From Bradyrhizobium sp. SZCCT0153 (GTDB lineage: Bacteria; Pseudomonadota; Alphaproteobacteria; Rhizobiales; Xanthobacteraceae): a DNA stretch of 64,000 nucleotides. The DNA lies in contig NZ_JAFCKS010000002.1 in assembly GCF_018129995.1 (NCBI RefSeq), positions 806,001 to 870,000 on the forward strand, given 5' to 3'. The notes under the pieces are model-generated. The model worked only from the letters and a program-made list of their open reading frames with translations. It did not search any database and was not told the origin of the DNA. This document shows, one piece after another, positions 58,776 to 64,000 of this stretch. Numbering within the stretch: position 1 is the stretch's first letter; every line of letters begins with the position of its first letter. Position numbers and translations under genes: made by a program.

Positions 58776-59882
58776 ATGCGCGAGAACATCATCGGCCGGG
58801 CCAATGTCGAGGACACCCCCGAGCTCAAGGCCTACTACAAGGATCTCGAAAAGTACGAAGCCGGAGCGCTGTGGACGGTCGCCAACAAGATCGAGCCGTG
58901 GGAGCCGCAATCGGCGTCCGTCCCCGTACTCTGGCGCTATGATGATCTGCGCGAGCACGTGCTGCGCTCGGTCGAGCTGGTCTCGCCCGAGAAGGCGGGA
59001 CGGCGGGTGATCTATCTCAACAATCCCGGCCGCCGCGACGTCTCGGCCGCGGTCGGCTGGCTCTATTCGGGGTTGCAGGTGATGCATCCCGGCGAGGTCG
59101 CAACTGCGCACGCGCATTCGGCATCCGCCTTGCGCTTCATCATGGAAGGGGCGGGGGCCTATACCGTCGTCGACGGTCACAAGATGACGCTCGGAGCGCG
59201 GGATTTCGTGCTGACGCCGAACGGGACCTGGCACGAGCATGGTGTCGACGGCAACGGCTCGGTCTGCATCTGGCAGGATGGCCTCGACATCCCGCTGGTC
59301 AATGCGCTGGAGGCGAACTTCTTCGCGGTTCATCCGAAGGTCCAGCAGGAAGACTCCGGCTACCCCGTGGACGGCACGACCAAGACCTGGGGCAATCCCG
59401 GCCTTCGCCCGGCCGGCTCGAAATGGTCGAAGGGCTATTCCCCGATGTTCAAATACGAGTGGGAGCCGACCTACGAGTCCTTGCGGAAGTACGCCGCCGC
59501 GACAGATGGATCGCCTTACGACGGCATTCTCATGAACTACGTCAATCCGGTCACCGGCGGGCACGTGATGCAGACCATCGGCGCCAGCATGCAATTGCTG
59601 CGACCGGGCGAGCGCACCAAGTCGCACCGGCACACCGGCAGCTTCATCTACCAGGTGGCCAAGGGCCGTGGTTATTCGGTGATCGGCGGCAGGCGCTTCG
59701 AATGGCAGGAGCGCGACATCTTCTGCGTTCCCTCCTGGGCCTGGCACGAGCACGGCAATGCGTCGGAGAGCGAGGACGCCTGCCTGTTCTGCTTCAACGA
59801 TCTGCCCGTCATCGAAGGTCTCGGATTCTATCGGGAAGAGGCCTATGGCGACAATGCCGGCCACCAGCCGGTTGCGGCCTGA
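58776..59882 (+). CDS. Bicupin dioxygenase, gentisate 1,2-dioxygenase-like
   Basis: The 368-residue protein has two cupin domains. The N-terminal one carries likely Fe(II) ligands His112, His114 and His153 (TAHAHSAS and TWHEHG); the C-terminal one keeps His284, His286 and His324 (KSHRHTGS and WAWHEHG). Length and layout match gentisate and salicylate 1,2-dioxygenases. It would open a dihydroxylated or amino-hydroxylated benzoate ring, and the FAA hydrolase gene after it suits the next step. The ATG at 58776 is chosen for its GGAGG at 58766; a TTG at 58764 is also in frame. Confidence 0.88.
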   Translation: MRENIIGRANVEDTPELKAYYKDLEKYEAGALWTVANKIEPWEPQSASVPVLWRYDDLREHVLRSVELVSPEKAGRRVIYLNNPGRRDVSAAVGWLYSGLQVMHPGEVATAHAHSASALRFIMEGAGAYTVVDGHKMTLGARDFVLTPNGTWHEHGVDGNGSVCIWQDGLDIPLVNALEANFFAVHPKVQQEDSGYPVDGTTKTWGNPGLRPAGSKWSKGYSPMFKYEWEPTYESLRKYAAATDGSPYDGILMNYVNPVTGGHVMQTIGASMQLLRPGERTKSHRHTGSFIYQVAKGRGYSVIGGRRFEWQERDIFCVPSWAWHEHGNASESEDACLFCFNDLPVIEGLGFYREEAYGDNAGHQPVAA

Positions 59883-59925
59883 CGGTCCCACGCAGAATTG
59901 AATCGAAACAGCCGGATCAAGCTTC

Positions 59926-60835
59926 ATGCGCCTTGTCACCTATACCTTGGGCTCCAGCGGTGCCCGCCTCGGGGTCCTCGTCGATGGACTGGTCGTGGAC
60001 GTCGAGCACCTCGGTGCGTCGCATGGCTTTGCATGGCCGAGCGACATGCTGTCGTTGATCGACAACAGCGTGACATTGCTGCCTGCGCTCAGGGATTGCC
60101 TGGACAATGCCAATGGACGTTTGCCGGCCGGCTCCGCCGTTCCGGTCGAGGACGTGAAGCTGCAGGCGCCGATCCCGCGCCCGCGCAAGAACATCTTCGG
60201 CATCGGGCTGAACTACCGCGCGCATGTCGCCGAATCCGCCAAGAGCCTGGATACTGACAAGGATCTGCCGAAGCAGCCGGTTGTGTTCTCCAAGCCGCCG
60301 ACCTCCGTGATCGGTCCGGGTGGTGCGATCCAGCAAAAATGCGAAGATGACGCAGCAGCTCGACTGGGAGGTCGAGCTTGCCGTCATCATCGGCAAGACC
60401 GCGACGCGCATCGCGACCGAGAAAGCGATGGAGCACGTGTTCGGCTATTCGGTGATGATCGACATCTCCGCGCGCGACAATCGCCGCGCCGGCCAGTGGA
60501 TCTTCTCCAAGGGCATGGACACCTATGCGCCGTTCGGCCCGTGCATCGTCACCGCCGACGAGATTCCCGACCCGCATGATCTGCGGCTCTGGCTGACCAA
60601 GAACGGCGTCACGAAGCAGGACTCCAATACCAAATACATGATCTTCGACATTCCGGTCCTGATATCGGACATTTCGTCCGGCATGACGCTCGAGCCCGGC
60701 GACATCATCGCGACCGGAACGCCGGAGGGCGTCGGTGCCGGCATGAGCCCGCAGGAATGGCTGTGGCCGGGCGACGTGGTCGAGGCCGGGGTCGACGGCG
60801 TCGGTGTCATCCGGCATCCCGTTGTCGCGATCTGA
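59926..60835 (+). pseudogene. Fumarylacetoacetate hydrolase family protein, frameshifted at an A5 run
   Basis: Two overlapping frames together encode one FAA-hydrolase protein. The first (59926 to about 60337) reads MRLVTYTLGSS... through NIFGIGLNYRAHVAES and KPPTSVIGPGGAI; the second (about 60340 to 60835) continues NAKMTQQLDWEVELAVIIGK to GDIIATGTPEGVGAGM. Removing one A from AAAAA (60335-60339) restores a continuous 302-residue protein with the metal-binding DWEVELAVIIG segment. Family members hydrolyse fumarylpyruvate, maleylpyruvate or related diketo acids after gentisate-type cleavage. Either the gene is inactive, the base is a sequencing error, or slippage corrects it. Confidence 0.85.
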
Positions 60836-61272
60836 TGACGAATTTCTCGTTCGACCGCGAGCTGAGGTTCGGAGACTGCGATCCCTCCGGCATCGCGTAC
60901 TTCCCGTCCTACCTGAACATCCTCAACGGCGTCGTCGAGGACTTCTGGGCAGGAATCGGTTTTCCATGGCCGGAACTGATCACGGTCCGGAAGATCGGGA
61001 CGCCCACGGTGCACCTGGCTTGCGACTTTTCCAGGCCGTCGATGTTCGGCGATCTCCTGACGTTCAGCTTGCGCATCGCCAGGGTCGGCGGATCGTCTCT
61101 CCATCTGGAGCATGTCGTCTCGGGCGCGAATGGCGTGCGCTGGCGCGCCCGCCAGATCCTTGCCGCGACCTCGCTGGTCGATCATCATGCGATTCCCTGG
61201 CCCGATGACATTCGCACCGCACTCATGGCGCATGTGAGCGCGGGCGAGGGCGCTGAGGCAACGCCGGCATGA
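60835..61272 (+). CDS. Hotdog-fold thioesterase, 4-hydroxybenzoyl-CoA thioesterase-like
   Basis: The 145-residue protein has the family motif FGDCDPSGIAYFPSYLNIL with the catalytic Asp16, followed by the FWAGIGFPW region and a C-terminal hotdog core (GDLLTFSLRIARVGGSSLHLEHVV). It would release CoA from an aryl- or acyl-CoA. Its ATG shares a base with the stop of the FAA hydrolase (TGATG), so the frameshift upstream could reduce its coupled translation. The longer frame open to 60757 is rejected as overlap. Confidence 0.9.
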   Translation: MTNFSFDRELRFGDCDPSGIAYFPSYLNILNGVVEDFWAGIGFPWPELITVRKIGTPTVHLACDFSRPSMFGDLLTFSLRIARVGGSSLHLEHVVSGANGVRWRARQILAATSLVDHHAIPWPDDIRTALMAHVSAGEGAEATPA

Positions 61273-61976
61273 TCTCGCTCTTCATGACATTCTCCGCTTC
61301 CGCAGGCGAAAGGCGGATTGAGTCCGACGATGTTGCTGCCGTAGCCGAGCAGGTCGGATCGATCCCTGACGTGACCGAAGGCCTGCTGTTCACGCCGCTC
61401 GAACAGTCGGTCGATCATCCCTACAAGGCCGATGGCTCCGGTCCCGTGTTTGCGCTCCAACTGCGGTTTGCCGACCTGTTCGCGTGCGAGGCGGCGATGG
61501 ACCGCAGCGGCATCCTTGCCCGCCTTTCGACGGGCGCGGGACTATCCGGCCTCACCGGACTGGACGTCACGCACCAGGTCATGCTGACGCGCGCGTTTCC
61601 TGTCGATGTCGCCGCGCATCCGGCAGGCACGGCCACGCCGTGCAGCTACCTCGTGCACTATCCCGGCCCGGCCGAGGACATGAATGCCTGGAACCTGCAT
61701 TATCTGGAGCATCATCCCTCGATCATGCGGATGTTCCCCAACGTCCGCCAGATCGAGATCTACACCCGCATCGATTGGGTCGACCGGCTGCCGTCGCGGC
61801 GGGTCGAGCACATGCAGCGCAACAAGCTCGTGTTCGACAGTCCGGCTGCTCTTGCGCACGCGCTCGGCTCCGACGTGATCAGGCGCATGCGTGCGGATTT
61901 CGTCCAGTTCCCGGCGTTCTCGGGCGGCAACAAGCATTTTCCGATGCTGACGCGGACGGTGAGGCCTAGGTCTTAG
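61269..61976 (+). CDS. EthD-like alpha/beta-barrel protein (235 aa, unknown function)
   Basis: The protein reads as two ferredoxin-like halves. The C-half has a clear EthD/Dabb-like pattern: CSYLVHYPGPAEDMNAWNLHY, LEHHPSIMRMFPNVRQIEIYT, and a C-terminal VQFPAFSGG. The N-half (MISLFMTFSASAGERRIE to LTRAF) looks like a diverged second copy. EthD-type proteins accompany aromatic and ether-degradation genes and may handle reactive intermediates. It is the last gene of the operon and overlaps the thioesterase stop (ATGA). No catalytic role can be assigned. Confidence 0.8.
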   Translation: MISLFMTFSASAGERRIESDDVAAVAEQVGSIPDVTEGLLFTPLEQSVDHPYKADGSGPVFALQLRFADLFACEAAMDRSGILARLSTGAGLSGLTGLDVTHQVMLTRAFPVDVAAHPAGTATPCSYLVHYPGPAEDMNAWNLHYLEHHPSIMRMFPNVRQIEIYTRIDWVDRLPSRRVEHMQRNKLVFDSPAALAHALGSDVIRRMRADFVQFPAFSGGNKHFPMLTRTVRPRS

Positions 61977-62014
61977 AGAACCGAGAGCGCGAAAAAATAT
62001 TTGCCGCGAGATGC

Positions 62015-62281
62015 TTACGACCCCTTCGGGCTCTTATCCATGGCGTGAATGGCCACGGTGTCGCTGCCGTCATGCCCAGGCTTCGCTGCACACTTGGAGG
62101 TTTTAGCCGCAGAGACCGTGAAACAACCCGCCGAGCTAACATCCCAATGAGCTGCCGGGCTTAACATCTGGCGCTCTGAAGCGGTTTGCGCTTCCGGGAG
62201 ATGAGCCTCGGACAGATAAAGGTGAGTCTTCGGCAGCAGAAGAATAATTCCAAGAGCGATGAGCTTCAATCCCAGTCGCAT
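62015..62281 (-). CDS. Small exported protein of unknown function (88 aa)
   Basis: I do not recognise a family. From the ATG at 62281, preceded by GGAG and GGAGG-like sequence, the product starts MRLGLKLIALGIILLLP, a basic then strongly hydrophobic stretch that could be a signal peptide or anchor. The remainder is hydrophilic with two cysteines (AGCFTV and SKCAAK) and a histidine-rich tail. A GTG at 62293 would add four residues. It is convergent with the catabolic operon. Support is the start signal and the export-like N-terminus only. Confidence 0.5.
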   Translation of the reverse strand: MRLGLKLIALGIILLLPKTHLYLSEAHLPEAQTASERQMLSPAAHWDVSSAGCFTVSAAKTSKCAAKPGHDGSDTVAIHAMDKSPKGS

Positions 62282-62527
62282 GCTCGCCTCCACTCCTTGA
62301 TAACCGATAGCAGGAGATGAAGCGTCAGAAAATTCAGGTCAGTAACCTAAGGGGATTTACGCAGGAGGCGGCGATGGGCCATTAGCCGCTGTGAGCAATC
62401 GCAGCACAGCGGCCTCCCGAGCCGCCGCCGCTGGCCGCTGGCCGCACTGAACCAGGGTCAAGAACAGGCCGCACGCATCGCTGGCCCGCGAGTTCTGACT
62501 CGCGGTATCGGCCTGCACCCGGTGCGC

Positions 62528-62704
62528 TTACTGCCCGGTCAACTGCTGTAAAATCTGTTGAAACATTTGGGCCGGGTCATTTTGACCAGACGTTACTTCG
62601 GCTTTCCTGCACACTCCCTCAACTGCGCCCTTGATGCCGCCGCTCACGCAGTCGAGTTCGCGCTCACCCAGAACTTCGCTCTTCGCATTGATTGCATCAG
62701 TCAT
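62528..62704 (-). CDS. Small double-glycine-leader peptide (bacteriocin-type precursor)
   Basis: This 58-residue frame begins MTDAINAKSE and contains GERELDCVSGG, which fits the double-glycine leader consensus (an ExExLxxVxGG-type run ending in Gly-Gly at residues 22-23) recognised by peptidase-containing ABC exporters. The predicted 35-residue core, IKGAVEGVCRKAEVTSGQ and onward to QQLTGQ, has one Cys. AAAGGAG lies 7 bp before the ATG. A TGTGA-N6-TCACA palindrome sits 76 bp upstream. Short proteins of this kind are frequent in Bradyrhizobium and are usually annotated as bacteriocin-type signal peptides. No exporter or modifying enzyme is in the window. Confidence 0.72.
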   Translation of the reverse strand: MTDAINAKSEVLGERELDCVSGGIKGAVEGVCRKAEVTSGQNDPAQMFQQILQQLTGQ

Positions 62705-62779
62705 CACATGTCTCCTTTAATCGTCGCGATCATCCCGACGCCGATGCGACCACATTTGACATCACCGCTCTCGTCGGTA

Positions 62780-62795
62780 TGTGACGGCCGTCACA
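62780..62795. promoter_or_regulatory. CRP/FNR-type palindrome TGTGACGGCCGTCACA
   Basis: A perfect 16-bp palindrome that matches the classic CRP consensus TGTGA-N6-TCACA. It lies 76-91 bp upstream of the double-glycine peptide ATG, read leftward, a distance suited to class I or II activation. No CRP-family gene is in the window. In rhizobia related regulators (FixK type) prefer TTGA-N6-TCAA, so the binding protein is uncertain. Confidence 0.6.
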
Positions 62796-63100
62796 AAATC
62801 TCTGATTTAACCGGGGCGCGTCCATAAGCTTGTGTGAGGCAGCGAATCTTCCCGCTTATGTCGGCCTGGGGGTCACTTGCGGTCATCTTGCGATCCGGCG
62901 CTCGTGTCCGATAAGCGTCCTTGTCGGACCCCAGGCCATCATCGTGCTGCGGCCCGGCGCAGCCAGGGTGGTATTGGCCGAAACAGGCTGCTCGCAGATT
63001 CAAAGCAGGCCACACCGAGGCGGCACCCATTCAATCGGCCGCGCAGCTTTTTGATAATCTCGCGTAGGCGGACTTGGGAAAGGCCCTTGTTTCTTGCGCT
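62796..63100. other. Intergenic region with no supported gene
   Basis: About 300 bp upstream of the palindrome and downstream of the DUF3606 gene. Short frames on both strands lack motifs and start signals. The region probably marks a junction in this mosaic end of the window; I see no repeat or attachment site in it. Confidence 0.5.
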
Positions 63101-63253
63101 TCAGGTAGACATTACGCCCACTACGGCAATTGCGTCCATCAGCTCGGACATGGTGCACCCGATCTTCTCACACCAGTATCTGACTTCGTCGTTCTCGCGG
63201 ATATTGATACGGGTGTGGTCGGTACGGCTGCCCTTGCCGCGATCGGTTGTCAT
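63101..63253 (-). CDS. DUF3606 domain-containing small protein (50 aa)
   Basis: The 50-residue product has the DUF3606 core, here HTRINIRENDEVRYWCEKIGCTMSELMDAIAVVG, which in the family reads R-I-N-x7-VRYW-x3-G-x6-L-x2-A-x3-VG. The function of DUF3606 is unknown; such genes are abundant and often plasmid- or island-borne in rhizobia. GGAGGGG lies just before the ATG at 63253. Its 5' end overlaps the 3' part of the truncated NTF2-like frame on the same strand, read in another phase. Confidence 0.82.
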   Translation of the reverse strand: MTTDRGKGSRTDHTRINIRENDEVRYWCEKIGCTMSELMDAIAVVGVMST

Positions 63254-63443
63254 GGCCCCTCCAGTCGACGTCTGCAACCAAAGGTGGAACATCATGCTTG
63301 TTCCATGCCGTGACCTTGTCGGTCGGGTCTTGATAAAGGCCGTCCTCGCTCCAGGAGAGATGCAAGAGGCGGCGGCGCTCTGCTTCGTCGGCCTGCAGCC
63401 AGGCCTGCCCGTAAGCGCGGATAATCGGGTCTACATCGGTCAT
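63168..63443 (-). pseudogene. Truncated NTF2-like / SnoaL-type protein
   Basis: From the ATG at 63443 the frame starts MTDVDPIIRAYGQAWLQADE and continues RRRLLHLSWSEDGLYQDPTDKV, a good match to the first 43 or so residues of SnoaL-like NTF2 proteins. After that the frame loses any resemblance and runs into the DUF3606 5' region, ending at 91 residues with a basic tail. The family normally has 120-150 residues, so this is a 3'-deleted remnant, with the break near 63310. Confidence 0.65.
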
Positions 63444-63489
63444 GCAGTCACCAGACCAGCTGTCACAACAGCGGAAATGAGCACGACCA

Positions 63490-63972
63490 TTATTTCTGCT
63501 TTCGGGGATCATCCTCAGCGTTCAGGTAGTCGATACCTGTCGGTCCAATTCCGGTGATCTCGAATACCACCTCTTCGTCCCTAGTTTCCGCAAACTGCCA
63601 TACCTTAGGCGGCACGTGCGAAAACGTCCCGGGTGGAAAGCTGAGAAGTTTCGACGCATCGACCTTGTCGCCGAGTGCCGAATAATATGTCCCCGAAATG
63701 ATCACGCGAACGCGTTCATCGGGGTGCGAATGCACGGGCATTTTGGAGTTCGCCGGTACTTTGACCCGAACGGTATAGAGGCCAGGCTTGCCCGGATTAC
63801 CGTGCAGCACCGTCGATTGCGTCCCCTTGGACATAGAGGGCAGCGGGCTCCACTTCAGGTCGCTCGAGGTCACGCGTTTATATTCGAGTGAACTATCTTC
63901 CGCCAGCGCCGCACAGAATCCGCTCGTCGCAAGTACGGCCAACAAACCAACCCCAATTTTGAAAAAGGACAT
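63490..63972 (-). CDS. Secreted cupin domain protein
   Basis: The 160-residue protein has a signal peptide (MSFFKIGVGLLAVLATSGFC, cleavage near AALA) and a single cupin: metal-site motif PVHSHPDERVRVIISGTYYSALGD and a second strand block FPPGTFSHVPPKVWQFAET. The HSHPDE motif supplies two His and a Glu for a metal. It is probably periplasmic; relatives are of unknown or anti-sigma/sensor-like function. The ATG at 63972 has AGGCCGAGATG-like context with GAGG upstream. The gene starts 47 bp after the NTF2 remnant on the same strand. Confidence 0.87.
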   Translation of the reverse strand: MSFFKIGVGLLAVLATSGFCAALAEDSSLEYKRVTSSDLKWSPLPSMSKGTQSTVLHGNPGKPGLYTVRVKVPANSKMPVHSHPDERVRVIISGTYYSALGDKVDASKLLSFPPGTFSHVPPKVWQFAETRDEEVVFEITGIGPTGIDYLNAEDDPRKQK

Positions 63973-64000
63973 CTCGGCCTCCGTTCAAATGCCCGGCGCC

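Noticed and set aside
62558..62827. 89-codon plus-strand frame
   Set aside because: Antisense to the double-glycine peptide, which has a better start signal and a leader motif.
62791..62886. 31-codon minus-strand frame starting MTASDPQADIS
   Set aside because: Very short, overlaps the CRP-type palindrome and lacks a start signal or known motif.

Overview
The window is GC-rich, almost fully coding DNA from an alphaproteobacterium, most likely a Bradyrhizobium-type soil or plant-associated rhizobiale. The evidence is indirect: many stacked ABC uptake systems, catabolic operons with ATGA and TTGA overlaps, a Rieske dioxygenase cluster with paired MarR regulators, a giant Ser/Thr-kinase/ATPase/histidine-kinase hybrid, and a DUF3606 protein. 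No rRNA, tRNA, CRISPR array, phage or IS element was recognised.

Region 1 (1-7576) holds two peptide/opine/nickel-type ABC importers. The first is cut by the left edge and ends in a fused double ATPase. The second is a complete five-gene set preceded by a near-perfect sigma-54 promoter. A small secreted protein of unknown function follows (7709-8206).

Region 2 (8258-25344) is a divergent catabolic block around a LysR regulator (19252). To the left runs an eleven-gene operon: Dabb protein, maleylacetate reductase, amidohydrolase, 3-hydroxyisobutyrate-dehydrogenase-like enzyme, intradiol (hydroxyquinol-type) dioxygenase, GlcD-like FAD oxidase, a ribose-type ABC transporter and a YciI protein. 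To the right lie LysR, a xylulokinase-type sugar kinase and a second ribose-type ABC transporter. A sugar-family transporter feeding an aromatic lower pathway is unusual, and the substrate cannot be named.

Region 3 (25477-32702) looks like a small surface-glycan locus: a GINT1-like transferase, a GT4 glycosyltransferase, a flippase, a flavoprotein and a CelD/BcsL-type acetyltransferase. Region 4 (33287-40568) is an Opp-type importer translationally coupled to a cytoplasmic GH51 alpha-L-arabinofuranosidase, suited to arabinose-containing plant oligosaccharides. A 2078-residue hybrid kinase (40615-46851) and about 0.6 kb without recognisable genes follow.

Region 5 (47538-61976) is an aromatic-acid catabolic cluster: Rieske dioxygenase (reductase, alpha, beta), acyl-CoA ligase, SDR, two MarR regulators, indolepyruvate ferredoxin oxidoreductase (iorAB), nitrilase-family hydrolase, gentisate-dioxygenase-like bicupin, a frameshifted FAA hydrolase, a thioesterase and an EthD-like protein. 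Two promoters 10 kb apart share the operator AAATATGC-N5-CATA at the -10/start region, which suggests a common repressor, probably one of the MarR proteins. The content resembles indole-3-acetate (auxin) degradation loci; this is a hypothesis.

Region 6 (62015-63972) is a mosaic tail of small genes: a secreted 88-residue protein, an unlisted 58-residue peptide with a double-glycine leader behind a CRP-type palindrome, a DUF3606 protein overlapping a truncated NTF2-like gene, and a secreted cupin.
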